Shown here: positions 49,001 through 58,700 of the stretch, piece by piece
Numbering within the stretch: the first letter of the stretch is position 1
How the letters are laid out: each line of letters opens with the position of its first letter
Assembly: GCA_963971305.1 (NCBI GenBank)
Contig: OZ020305.1
Location: forward strand, 47,949,750-48,013,749
From: Arcuatula senhousia
Taxonomy: Eukaryota; Mollusca; Bivalvia; Mytilida; Mytilidae
Length of the DNA: 64,000 nucleotides
Direction: 5' to 3'
The notes under the pieces: model-generated
Told to the model about the DNA's origin: nothing
The model's database searches: none
Seen by the model: only the letters and a program-made list of their open reading frames with translations
Translations under genes and position numbers: made by a program

Positions 49001-51156
49001 TTCGTGGCTCTACTCCTTTCCCTCCATAATTTTTGTCTCGCCTTCGATTTTAGTCGCTGAAGGCGAGACATAGGTATTACTTTCCGGCAGCGGGGGCGAC
49101 GGCATAAACTTTTTTGTAAGACTTTCTGGAAAATGAATTACAAGAAAAGTATAATAGCTAGGCATCTGATATTTGGTATACAGACAGTTGGGGTTATGGT
49201 CTACACAACTGGCACCATGCCATTTGACCCTGACCAAAATTTCATGGTTTAGCGAGCGACTGTGAACTTAGATGTTTTTTCAGGCCAAAAGACCCCTTTG
49301 TAAGACTTTTGTGGAAAATCAATTACAAGAAAAGTTTAATAGCTAGCATCTGATATTTGGTATACAGACAGTTGGTGTTATGGTCTACGCAACTGGTACC
49401 ATGCCGTTTGACCCTGACCCCTTTTTTCATAGTTCAGCGACTCTGTGAACTAAGATGTTTTTTTCAGGCCAAAAGACCCCTTTGTAAGACTTTTGTGCAA
49501 AATGAATTACAAGAAAAGTTTAATATAGCTAGGCATCTGATATTTGGTATACTGACAGTTGGGATTATGGTCTACGCAACTGGCACCATGCTGTTTGATC
49601 CTGACCCCAATTTCATGGTTCAGCGACTCCGTGAACTTAGATGTTTTTTCGGGCCAAAAGACCCCTTTGTAAGACTTTTGTGCAAAATGAATTACAAGAA
49701 AAGTTTAATAGCTAGGCATCTGATATTTGGTATACAGACAGTTGGGATTATGGTCTACGCAACTGGCACCATGCTGTTTGTCCCTGACCCCAATTTCATG
49801 GTTCAGCGACTCTGTGGACTTAGATGTTTTTTCGGGCCAACAAACCCCTTTGTAAGACTTTTGTGGAAAGCAAATTAAGTGAAAAGTATAATAGCCAGGC
49901 ATCTGACATCTGGTATACAGACACTTTGGGTTATGGTCTATGCATTTGGCCCCATGCCATTAGACATCGACCCCATTTTCATGGTTCAGTGACTCTGTGC
50001 ACTTAGATGATTGTTGGGACAATTAATCTTTTGTGGAAAATAAATTAAGTTAAAAGTATAATAGCTAGGCATCTGATATTTGGTATACAGACATTTGGGG
50101 TTTTGGTCTACACAACGACACTATGTTTTGTGACCCTGACCCCATTTTCATGGTTCAGTGACTTTGTGAACTTAGATGATTTTTGGGTGGAAAATGACTT
50201 AAGTGAAAAGTACAATGTATAATATTATAGCTAGGCATCTGATATTTGGGGATTATGGTATACATAACTGATGTCACCATGTAATGTAACCTTGACCCCA
50301 TTTTCATGGTTGAATGACTAGTGAATGTTGGTCTTTTTTCATTGTTTCTCTATAACTATGGTATCTAGAACACACTTAAGACATTTTTGTGATGGTTAAA
50401 TGGAATTCTGTCATCTGTCACATGACCTTGTCCTTAACTTTTCTGAAGGCTCAGCTAGACCTTCAATGAGTTTTGTGATGGTGCCGACAGGCGAGACATA
50501 CTTTAGTGTCAACTCTTGTTCTCTATATAACCAGTCAAAAACTATCTAGGCACCAACTATATTTAAAAATGTTAAAACTGCTTTGGGACGTTTGGGTTTC
50601 AATTTATGGAAAATTGAATGCATCTATACCCCAAAATCTTAAATTGAAATTATCCATGTGCCACCCCGATCCTTTAGTGGAATAGTACTTAATTGCAATC
50701 AGCTGAATTCAAGTCAAAAGGGAGTGAACTCAGGTGCTCAGGAATGGTAAGCAGTTCCTGCTTGTTTTATCACACCTGTCAATTTGCCAACAATTTAGTG
50801 TAGGTTAATCTCATCTGAGAGATACAAACCCTGTATTTGTCTATGAGCATATGATGTCTTCTGTAAAATAAAACAAGATACAAGATATTTTATCGGCAAA
50901 TCACTGCGCCCAATATTGAGCATATAATCATCATTTAGAGAAATAAAACATGATTGACAATGCATTCATTGTTTAAAAATATTTTACTCAAGCCAAACTG
51001 CATGTTTCAACATATGGTTAACTTCAATGATATCAACTATCCAATGTTACATTATAGGGTCATCCCTGGGTGAAGAAGTCAGAAGAGATGGAAGTAGATA
51101 TTGGTAAATGGGTTTGTAAAGTAATGAACATCAAGCCAGACAGTAAAGGGAGCTGA
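31077..51156 (+). CDS. MAP2K1/2-like: MAP kinase kinase, MEK1/2 type, with alternative exon 8
   Basis: Coding exons: 31077-31192, 35487-35715, 36460-36606, 37372-37449, 38010-38061, 38592-38716, 39517-39706, exon 8 as 40513-40598 (8a) or 42024-42121 (8b), 45106-45167, 46992-47037, 51058-51156 (stop TGA). All junctions are GT-AG and phase-consistent; the product is 413 residues with 8b and 409 with 8a. The N-terminus MPNKKNLRL resembles a MAPK docking site, followed by a leucine-rich segment where MEK has its export signal (about 50-60). Kinase landmarks: glycine loop GAGNGG (93-98), catalytic lysine in MARK (K115), HRD (206-208), DFG (226-228), activation-loop SMANS with S236 and S240 in place of the two RAF sites, SPERL, and DIWSMGL. 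This is the dual-specificity kinase that links RAF to ERK in the cytoplasm. A poly(A) signal AATAAA is at 51295-51300. Introns hold a 1.3-kb foldback and at least four large satellite-core elements, all of the latter antisense. Confidence 0.96.
31291..32619. mobile_element. 1.33-kb foldback element with 9-bp target duplication
   Basis: Both ends are built of short repeats of CACTTCGGTACCTGG and relatives, in inverse orientation: left part 31291-31396, right part about 32500-32619. CAGAAACAG occurs directly outside each end (31282-31290 and 32620-32628), a 9-bp duplication. The interior is AT-rich and non-coding, with ACCGGG phrases near 31616-31665. Nine-base duplications and long complex inverted ends point to a Mutator-like origin. 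It sits in MEK intron 1, about 100 bp past the first coding exon. Confidence 0.8.
32629..34260. other. MEK intron 1, no further gene seen
   Basis: AT-rich intronic sequence with A-rich runs near 33810-34100. No exon with flanking splice signals, and no clear repeat, was found here. Confidence 0.4.
34261..35429 (-). mobile_element. TGTCTCGCC-type element with 182-bp units, inverse copy in MEK intron 1
   Basis: Read on plus, it opens TTTTTGTCTCGCCTGCGACG with the hairpin partner GCGGAAGGCGAGACATAGG, then a CGG-rich array, about five to six core units, and ends GCCGGCAGGCGAGACATAC and CCACACTTGTT. Structure and core match 21684-22838 in inverse orientation. It ends 57 bp before MEK exon 2, so it borders the acceptor region. 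Confidence 0.85.
36290..36410 (-). mobile_element. Probable 3' end of a TATGCCCC-type element
   Basis: TATGCCCCATCTACGGAAGT with AGGGAGGCATACAG forms an imperfect hairpin next to TCCGTCCGTCCC, the layout of the satellite-core 3' ends in inverse orientation; ATGGGGTATT follows. The core is missing or degraded. MEK intron 2. Confidence 0.4.
36795..36935 (-). repeat. SINE-like repeat fragment
   Basis: The inverse strand carries a degraded form of the block seen at 47270, 48125 and 57610: TTCTATGCTC, then a spacer, then AGCATAGCAAAATTTATTG. MEK intron 3. Confidence 0.4.
40513..40598 (+). CDS. MAP2K1/2-like: MEK alternative exon 8a
   Basis: The exon has a good acceptor (ACTTTCAG) and donor (GAG/GTAAAC). 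With the split codon from exon 7 it encodes 29 residues that begin [16 protein letters not shown] and end [10 protein letters not shown]. The second half equals that of exon 8b, while the first half lies in the proline-rich insert region of MEK and differs. It enters in phase 1 and leaves in phase 0, like 8b. The Thr-Pro-Pro motif of 8b is absent. Confidence 0.88.
42024..42121 (+). CDS. MAP2K1/2-like: MEK alternative exon 8b
   Basis: Acceptor GCATTTTAG, donor GAG/GTATGT. With the split codon it encodes 33 residues, [20 protein letters not shown] followed by the same [13 protein letters not shown] as 8a. The FPTPPG stretch is a proline-directed site in the proline-rich insert, the region where vertebrate MEK1 is phosphorylated by ERK and PAK. 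Splicing 8a to 8b would shift the frame and reach TAG inside 8b, so only one of the pair can be used in a productive transcript. Confidence 0.9.
43348..44434 (-). mobile_element. TGTCTCGCC-ended element with a third type of core
   Basis: Plus strand: TTTTTGTCTCGCCTGCGAAG with CAGAGCGGGACATAGG (hairpin), a CGGCGGCGACGG array, then about five units of 170-180 bp with CACCTCCATATCTGAAGAAC, TATAGGTCCTAGGTTGATG and CTTGGTATGCATATGCCCC. It ends CAGACAGGCGAGACATAC and AACTCTTGTT. The ends belong to the TGTCTCGCC type but the core differs from the other copies. MEK intron 8, antisense. Confidence 0.82.
45303..46607 (-). mobile_element. TGTCTCGCC-type element with 182-bp-type units, inverse copy
   Basis: Plus strand: TTTTTGTCTCGGCTGCGATT with CGCTGAAGGCGAGACATAGG, a short CGGCGGCGG array, about five to six units (GGCACCATGCCGTTTGACCC, GCTAGGCATCTGATATTTGG), a divergent last unit, and the end GCCGACAGGCGAGACATAC, AACTCTTGTT. 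MEK intron 9, antisense. The long open frames inside are by-products of the unit length. Confidence 0.85.
47160..47920 (-). repeat. Degraded GGCC-type element fragments with a SINE-like insert
   Basis: The phrases CCATATCTCAGATTCTACATG and GGTCAATGATATT recur, and the segment ends AAGGCCATATGTGTTTCATAG with TTTTTCTAGTT, the inverse 5' end of the family at 7976. A SINE-like copy interrupts it at about 47270-47505 (TTCTATGCTCTTCATAATC, TAGACGAAACCG, GTAGCAAAATTTA). MEK intron 10. Confidence 0.5.
47945..48350 (+). repeat. SINE-like repeats, apparently head to tail
   Basis: A tail block (GTAGCAAAATTTAATGTC, GGAACTTTGTTATCATTTT) at about 47955-48000 runs straight into what looks like a head (GCGCTGCTGGTGGAGTTTTA) at 48016, and this in turn leads to another tail at 48320-48350 with TAGACGAAACGCGCATCAGG. 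Similar units occur near 47270, 57610 and 59500. No RNA polymerase III boxes were confirmed. Confidence 0.5.
48445..49021. mobile_element. About 577-bp TIR element, copy 2
   Basis: Terminal repeats GGAAAGGAGTAGAGCC and GGCTCTACTCCTTTCC are exact inverses, and pairing continues inward. The interior matches the copy at 4761-5340 (AAATCGGCCCAAAAATTCAA, GGCCACACCAGTCGACC). MEK intron 10. Confidence 0.78.
49031..50520 (-). mobile_element. TGTCTCGCC-type element with 182-bp-type units, longest inverse copy
   Basis: Plus strand: TTTTTGTCTCGCCTTCGATT with CGCTGAAGGCGAGACATAGG, a short GC-rich array, about seven units, the same divergent last unit as in 45303-46607 (CTATGGTATCTAGAACACAC, CTGTCACATGACCTTG), and GCCGACAGGCGAGACATAC, AACTCTTGTT. 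The two neighbours clearly form one subfamily. MEK intron 10, antisense. Confidence 0.85.
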
Positions 51157-51294
51157 AGACCACAGAAGATTTTAGTTGTCTAGGTTGTAACTACATCCCC
51201 AAAGTATTGGGACCATGCCAGAGAGGGCTGTATAGATCTGTTTATTTTCCATTCAGTCATACTTTAAACCTTGAAAAAAACTCATGTTATAGCC

Positions 51295-51300
51295 AATAAA
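51295..51300 (+). terminator. Poly(A) signal of the MEK gene
   Basis: AATAAA lies 139 bases after the MEK stop codon and is the first such hexamer downstream. A TIR element starts 12 bases later, so cleavage would fall at or inside the edge of that element. Confidence 0.5.
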
Positions 51301-51311
51301 ATGATTAATTA

Positions 51312-51786
51312 CCCCAAGCTGAACAGGGACTCATCAAGGTACTTTGAAGTTTCCGTACTTAATCCTCACAATGGAAGTTAATCTCTCTGATCAGTTTAAA
51401 CTCACATCTATAGAGAGGAGATTATCTTGTTGTATGAAGGAAAAATCTTCCTAGCATAAAAGACTTACCTGTTGAAAATTTCACATTGAAAAAATAGCTC
51501 ATAAAGGATATTTGTATAAAAGAAAATGAGAAAGATAAATGTCAAAGAGTTGATTTAAGCATTAAATTCATTAAAAAAATATTATTTTGTAGCAACAATC
51601 GTAGATATAAGCAATTTTCTCTCAGAGATAGGAGATTTTTTCCTTTAGGTAAAAACATCTACCTATGAGTAGTTTTCATTTTCAATGAATGTGTGAGTTT
51701 AACTGATAAAAAAATTACAACATTCTATAGATAGATTAAGCACCAGTACTCAAAAGTACCTTGATGAACTCCTGTTCAGCTTGGGG
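51312..51786. mobile_element. 475-bp TIR element at the 3' end of the MEK gene
   Basis: CCCCAAGCTGAACAGGGACT and the inverse AACTCCTGTTCAGCTTGGGG mark the ends; pairing continues through CATCAAGGTACTTTGA against TCAAAAGTACCTTGATG. Part of the interior (TCTCTCTGATCAGTTTAAAC, GACTTACCTGTTGAAAATTT) recurs at about 19040-19160 in L17 intron 5. Confidence 0.7.
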
Positions 51787-52012
51787 GAATGGAACATTTG
51801 GTTGGCTATAAATAATTCAGCTCTTAATGGTGTTAATGAATATTCATTATAAATTATTGATTATGCATGATAAATATTCATGAAAATATTTCTAATGAAT
51901 ATGTTCTGAATATTATTGTGAATATGTTATTTATGTATTAATTTACTTTTTAATGATATTTTTTTTAGTTCTATGTATTATGCATTTAGGGTTCATCAAG
52001 ACATTTTGAACT

Positions 52013-53370
52013 TTTTTAGCTCACCTGGCCAAAGGCCATGTGAGCTTATGCCATCACTATGCGTCCGTCGTCGTCTGTCGTCGTCCGTCGTCGTCTGTCG
52101 TCCGTTAACAATTTCAAAAATCTTCTCCTCTGAAACCACTGAACCAATTTAACAGAAACTTGGCAGGAATGATATATGACATGTTGGCAACAAACGATCC
52201 TCATTTTGAAATGCTTTGATAAAAAACATGGCCGCCGTTGCTAAAAATAGACTAGGGGGGTCAGACTACTGTTTTTGGCTTATAAATCAAAAAGTATAAG
52301 AGATAGAGGAAATCTGAGGCCACGCTACTGATTCAGCATCAAAAGCTCTACAAAAGTCTCCATTTGGTCAAAGTTGTCAGATGACCCCTTAGAGGGGTTA
52401 CGGCCCCTTAAAGGTGAAAAATAACATTTTTTCATGTTTTTGGCCTACAGAATGAAAACTATTGCAGATAGAGATTAGCTGTTGCTTGCTTAAATGTTCA
52501 GCTCATTTAACTCTACAAAAGTCTCCATAGGGTCGAAGTTGTCAGATGACCCCTTATAGGGGTTACGGCCCCTTAAAGTTGAAAAATAGCCATTTTTCAT
52601 GTTTTTGGCCTACATTTGAAAACTATTGCAGATAGAGATTAGCTGTTGCTTGCTTAAATGTTTAGCTCATTTAGCTCTACGAAAGTCTCCATAGGATCGA
52701 AGTTGTCAGATAACCCCTTATAGGGGTTACGGCCCCTGAAAAATGGCATTTTTTCATGTTTTTGGCCTACAGAATGAAAACTATTGCACATAGAGATTAG
52801 CTGTTGCTTGCTTAAATGTTCAGCTCATTGAGCTCTACAAAATTCTCCATAGGGTCGAAGTTGGCAGATGACCCCTTATAGGGGTTACGGCCCCTGAAAA
52901 ATAGCGATTTTTCATGTTTTTGGCCTACAGAATGAAAACTATTGCAGATAGAGATTAGCTGTTGCTTGCTTAAATGTTCAGCTCATTTAGCTTTACTAAA
53001 TTCTCCATAGGGTTGAAGTTGTCAGATGATCCCTTATAGGGGTTACGGCCCCTGAAAAATAGCCATTTTTCATGTTTTTGGCCTACAGAATGAAAACTAT
53101 TGCAGATAGAGATTAGCTGTTGGTTGCTTAAATGTTCAGCTCATTTAGCTCTACAAAAGTCTTCATAGGGTCGAAGTTGTCAGATGACTCCTTATAGGGG
53201 TTATGGCCCCTTATAGGTGAAAAATGGTGTTTTTGGCCTATAGAATGAAAACTATTGCAGGTAGAGAAAAGCTGTTGCTTGCTTAAATGTTCAGCTCATT
53301 TAGCTCTACAAAAGTATAGGGTCAACATCAAGACCAGGTGAGCGATTCAGGCTCCTGGGAGCCTCTTGTT
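52013..53370 (-). mobile_element. GCTCACCTGG-type satellite-core element, full copy 2
   Basis: Plus strand: TTTTAGCTCACCTGGCC with GGCCATGTGAGC (hairpin), a GTCGTC-rich array, TTTAACAGAAACTTGGCAGG, about six core units, and the end ACCAGGTGAGCGATTCAGGC, GGAGCCTCTTGTT. It is very similar to 19791-21133 and lies downstream of the MEK gene. Confidence 0.87.
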
Positions 53371-56300
53371 TGAAGAAAATCTTTGTATATGTACAGCACA
53401 TACTACATATTATCAAGACAAATAAAGTATAATAGGACCTAGATATGGGACCACCTTATTATACTGACACTCTTTTTGAAGAAAGCATAATTTTTTGGCA
53501 CATTTTTTTCTATTCAAAAAGGACAAATTATCCCTAACTGACATGTTGGTGAACACTTTAAGTTAATTTATAATTAAATTTTGCATGAGCCCACATGAAA
53601 GGGTGTAAGTGATATTTACCCAAAATTGGCTGTGCTCAAAATTGAAAAAAAAAGCAGAACTAAGAAATTGCAAAATTAAGCAGGAAAATGATACAAAAAT
53701 TGATTTATATCTATCCAGGTCCTGCTATGGTTTATTTTTTAATTCCATATGCAATCTTTGCTTAACACATACTGAAAAATCAATTTAAAATTAAGGCATT
53801 TTAGGGTAAACATATTAATGAACCTTAGCATGCACAATAAAGGTGAAAAAACAAAAACCAAGTAACATTATCATGATTAGCAGTTACAAATCATTTTTGG
53901 TATGGGTTAGACAATTATGAATTATTGTATACGATTAAAATATTAGTAGGGAAATCATAAATAGATATTTAAAAAATAACATATAAATCTCTAATCTAGA
54001 TATTAAATATATTATTGTTGATTTTTTATCTTTGACAGTGAGGGTATTTATATGATCAGGTAGTAAAAACTGTTTCATTTAATTTACTCTTTTTTGAAAA
54101 TTTTCTTTGAATTGGGAAAAATTTTTCATCTTTCAGCCTTTTGACAGAAATTAATTACCATTTAATTTTGGAATTCAAATTAAATATGATTTTCCTCTTT
54201 TTTACATTATGACTCTTTTTATATCAATGATCATAAGAGATAGTCTGACATCTAAAGAGAGTGAATCTCTATTTAGAAGACTATCTCTTATGGTCATTTA
54301 ATTTAGCAAGTCATTAACAAAGTTGAAAAAGATATTTTACATTAATTATTTTGTTTATGTTCAAATTAAAATTTCATTTTAAAACCTGAGGATAATTTCA
54401 TTTTAAACTTTTAGAATTAAGAAAACATGTTTGTATATGTCTGGTACAAGAACTTTTTCAAGCATAGGATGTTTATATTTAAGATATTTCTTTTATTTTA
54501 TTGTATAAATTACATGTTTGTGTAATGTATTTAGTGGTCAAAATGTTTAACCAAAAGCTATGTTTTATGAATGAAATGAATGCATATGGAAATACTAGTA
54601 TTGAAAGTCATTATATGTGATTTAAATAGCAACTTTATTCTTTAAGGCCAGTTAGATGAATATTTAAAATGAATGTTCATTTCCAGTTTTCATATTTTCT
54701 ATCAATTTTCCATTTCAAATGGTTTAAGTTGTGTAATAAGTGAAAAAGTACATGTACAACATAACCCACCTTCATAAGGCATACACTTTATATTCTCTTA
54801 CTGTTGTGCAACATTATCTATTTCTTGTGTGATGATACTTTCTTGTGTATCCCACTTCTGAAACACAGGTATTCAATTTCATGGTATCTGATAGGAAATC
54901 TGAGCATAACTTTGCAGTTACATAAGGAGCTCATGCAAAGGATGCTTCCTTTTGCATAAATCCATTTGTTAGTTAATACCGCAAACAATTTGAATACAAA
55001 AGTAAAATAAGAACTTCTACTTTTTATAAAAAATTATAAAATAAATAGATGATGCAAATTTACTTGTATTTTAGTTTTGCAGAGATTTACCGTATACACA
55101 TGTACCATCAATGGTTCAATAGTAATTTGGAGATTTTTTTCACAATTGACAGTAAAAGAAAAGGGTCTCACATAAAAAGTGAAGTGATACAGATTTTTAT
55201 CACACTCATTAGATATTTGTCAAAAGGAAAGTTACAAATGCTTGCTTCCTTATTTAGCAAATACCTACTGTTCACTCAATTTGAAAAAAATCAATATCTA
55301 TAATTAATATAGTTAATATAGTTGTGAAACCTGTATTTCTTTCTATTTACAGTGGTCTCCAAGCAATTCCCATGGTAGACCCATCAAATATAAATTGAAA
55401 ATATTTTAAAATAACAAATTTTAAAATTGAATCTTAATGAAGACAGAATGACCTTTAGAATGAGTTTTTTTTATGAAAAAAAAACAACAGTAATTCAAAT
55501 CAGTGACAGGAGGTAACTGATCATAAAAAAATGTCAAAAACATCTCGATTACCAATGAAAGGATTTTTCTGAAACAGTTCCATATTGATTTTAACCAGGG
55601 CATCTATTATAGACATTGTTAATTATGGGAATTTTATATGGTTTATTTTTTTTCTCTAAGTTGTTTGAGAGATTCTTTTTGTATTCCAGGAAAAAGTGTT
55701 GTATGACATATATATTTATTTTGTAAAATAAGAAGTATCTGTGTTGCTTAAGCCAGAGTAAATAAAGAGTGTTTACAGAAATATTTTTGTCAAATGTTTT
55801 GTACATTGTAAGCCTAAAGTGTTTACTTTTGTTTTTTATGTCTTTAAAATTAACAATCTTACACTAAATGAAATGCATTTGTTATCTTGCAGATTTATTT
55901 GAAACAAATTACAAAAGAAGTTAGTAAATTTTTTGTTTAACCTTTTTGGTTAAAAGTTAAAAAGGTTTGATGCCTTGACAGGTTGTTGATTTCAAATTCT
56001 TATCAGCTCTTATTTGTTTAGGTTCACTTTTTGCAACCTTAACAGCTATAAAACTGTATGCAGAAATGATACTAGATGATTGTGTCATAATGTGACTTTA
56101 TTTTGGCAATTTTTTCTGTTCATTATTATAAACAGCAGCTCATTTTTGTCCTCTCTTTAACAACTCAAACCGCTGACCATAAAAGTTGGTCACATAGAAC
56201 TACCCATTCAAAATGTTCTGATGAGAGGTATTTTGTACACCTATCTTTACATAGTAACCTCTCAATGGTTTTAATGATCAAAACAGAAGTTAAAATAAGC

Positions 56301-57600
56301 GAAGTCTATGTCACAAGAGATGTCAAAAATCACTTAAATAAATTGGTTTTAATGTCAGCATTATAAATATCATTATCATTATAATATTACATCATCATTC
56401 TACAAACCATCTACAAATTAAACAAATATAGAGCTTAATATCATGGTTTATCATCATGTAACAACATTTTATAAAGTGTTTGATTATTATTATATTTTGC
56501 TACAGCAATTTAAATGTTGATGCAAGTTTACATATCTTTGTGTAGTTCATGTTATTTGTTTGATGTCATTTTTCACATTTTTATGAGTACATGTACATGT
56601 AAAGACAATTTTGAATGGAACATGCTTTATTTGTTAATATATATATATATAATTAACTTTGTTCTAAAATATGTTGAATCTTTAAAAAGCATAGAATTAT
56701 TATGCTATTATTTATCACAATAAAAGATATAGTGCTGTAAAATGCTTCATTCCTATTATTGTGGGTTCATTTATTTTCATTGGTACCAATTTTCTTTGTT
56801 TGATGGAAAAGGATCAGTTCATGGATTGTCAGTTGGTGGTTCTGAAGTCTGCCACATACAGATCAATGCAATATTTCCTTTTTGTGAGGAATCAAATTTC
56901 ATGGGTCCAGCCCATCCAGGAAAGCCATGAAAATTGATACCCCACGAATAATAATGAAACCTCAGTAAGATGAGCTATAGGAATAAAGTCCTAAGGTAAA
57001 ACAATATTTGAAATAAGTGTACATGGCCAAACAGCTTAAACAACATAAATTTGAAAAATCTGCATTGGAAAACAGATTCAACAGCCTCTATTGTGACCAG
57101 TGACCTCTGGTCCTCTGCACACCATCATGACATTGGCTCCAGATAAAATAATAGTGCAAACAATTAAACCCATCTCAGATTTTCTAAGGAAATACCTCCT
57201 CTCTGAATATAGAGAAAGTAACATTGACTATAATCTCTTTTAGGCCTCTGTTCCTGTTTGTATATTATACACAGTTGTGCCTTTATATTCAAGTGAAATT
57301 TATCAGGAACCACTATTTTGATCTTTATGAAGCATAGAACACAAAAACATGTAGATATATCATGGAATGAAGCAATCAACTGTATAAAAATTGTATTATC
57401 TAATCATATTATCCATTCCATAAGCAATTACAAAAGACATTTACATGTTCTTTGATCACAATAATTTTTAAAAAGTAAAAACATTCAAGTATTCAAAGCA
57501 TTTTTGCTTATTTGGTTTCAAGTTGTGACTGTCTTTCTACCTACTTGTTTTCAGTAGGGTTTAAGGTTGCCTTCACAATTGCTTGAAAAATCTCTGTCAT
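53371..57600. other. Long intergenic stretch without a gene
   Basis: AT-rich sequence with many stops. A small hairpin lies at 54228-54297, and a copy of an interspersed repeat (TTGGTACCAATTTTC, CATGAAAATTGATACC) at about 56750-56945, related to sequence at 9815-9980 and 35990-36080. Nothing else could be supported. Confidence 0.45.
54228..54297. repeat. 70-bp hairpin
   Basis: ATGATCATAAGAGATAGTCT is inverted 30 bases later as AGACTATCTCTTATGGTCAT with one mismatch; the loop itself contains a second pairing, TCTAAAGAGA with TCTCTATTTAGA. Probably a tiny MITE; no target duplication seen. Confidence 0.65.
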
Positions 57601-57609
57601 CATCACTTA

Positions 57610-57840
57610 AATTTCAAAATTATCAAAGCCCAAAAGTTTTTCCTACCCCAGCTTAGGTTGATTTAAGAAATAATTTGGTTTTTTGGTTCAGCATTTTTTG
57701 TTTTATTGTTCTATGCTCTTCATAATCATAATTGGCTTTTTCAATATTTTTGGTAGAGCCCTTCTGATGAGTCTGGAATAGATGAAATACGCATCAAACG
57801 TAGCAAAATTTAGTCTGGAACTTTATTGTAATTTTTATTA
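57610..57840 (+). repeat. SINE-like repeat copy
   Basis: It shares the block order of the copies at 47270 and 48125: TTTTTCCTACCCCAG, GTTCTATGCTCTTCATAATC, TTTTTGGTAGAGC, TGATGAGTCTGGAATAGATG, and the tail GTAGCAAAATTTAG. The tail phrase ends in TTTTTATTAAA. Confidence 0.55.
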
Positions 57841-58057
57841 AAAACTGATTATGGAGGCAGTTTTTTTTATTAAAATATCACTAACTCGGCATATCCTATA
57901 ATGATTCTTATAAAAGATCTTCATCTGTGGTCTTTCTCTATGTAAAAAGAGGACAGTGCATATGTCAATGGAGGAATTAACTTTATTTGATACTTGCATG
58001 TTCTGTCAAAGAAAAATATCCTGCACATTACAAACATGCTTCGTTTTTTTTCCCCAG

Positions 58058-58285
58058 ATTTTCACTGTGTCAGAAAGGTGGGAGCGCATAATACATAAAT
58101 GCGCCTTATACACGGCAATCCACGATCAAGATCTAGTGACTGATTTATTAACTTATAGGGTTTGCTTTATGTGTCATTTGGGTTATTCATTGGTGTATCA
58201 CTCAATGTGTGGATGTTTATTTGTAAGAAACGGATTGAGCAACATACATGTCATCATGTCTTCATTGTTTAAAAAGATGGTCTGA
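58058..58285 (+). other. Candidate 3' exon of unknown gene
   Basis: A good polypyrimidine acceptor (TTTTTTTTCCCCAG) is followed by an open frame of 75 codons starting IFTVSERWERIIHKC and ending in TGA. No upstream exon in a matching frame was found, and I recognise no domain. It may be a chance frame. Confidence 0.2.
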
Positions 58286-58700
58286 GTCTTTTATGATTAT
58301 TCGTTTTCTGTTCATCATCTCAAATTAAACGTTTAGCTTGTAGACGATAACTAGATAATTGTTTTGTCATTTGCTTCGATGTTCTATTGGTAAATTACAA
58401 TTGCTTCATTTCTGTTTCTTAATTTCTGTCTGTTGCGTTAATACATGAATGAACAGCATACATTGAAAAATAATTACCTCTTATCACGCGAAAATAGAAA
58501 AACAACTAGGGGAAGAGCTCAACATTGACCTAATGAACATGAAATGCGTTTTTCATTCAAATCCTTATTTAATCTTTTTAAAAAGTCATTTTAAGACCAC
58601 TTTCAGAACCAATAATTCTTCTCTAGTAATCTTCATACAATTAATTCAAAGGTCAATTTTGTCTCCATAAGTTTATATGACTTAACCACATATTCACTCA

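Noticed and set aside
49357..49878. Open frame of 173 codons on plus
   Set aside because: It lies inside the 182-bp tandem core of a TGTCTCGCC-type element. A unit length near a multiple of three lets a frame stay open through several units; the peptide is just a repeat of the satellite.
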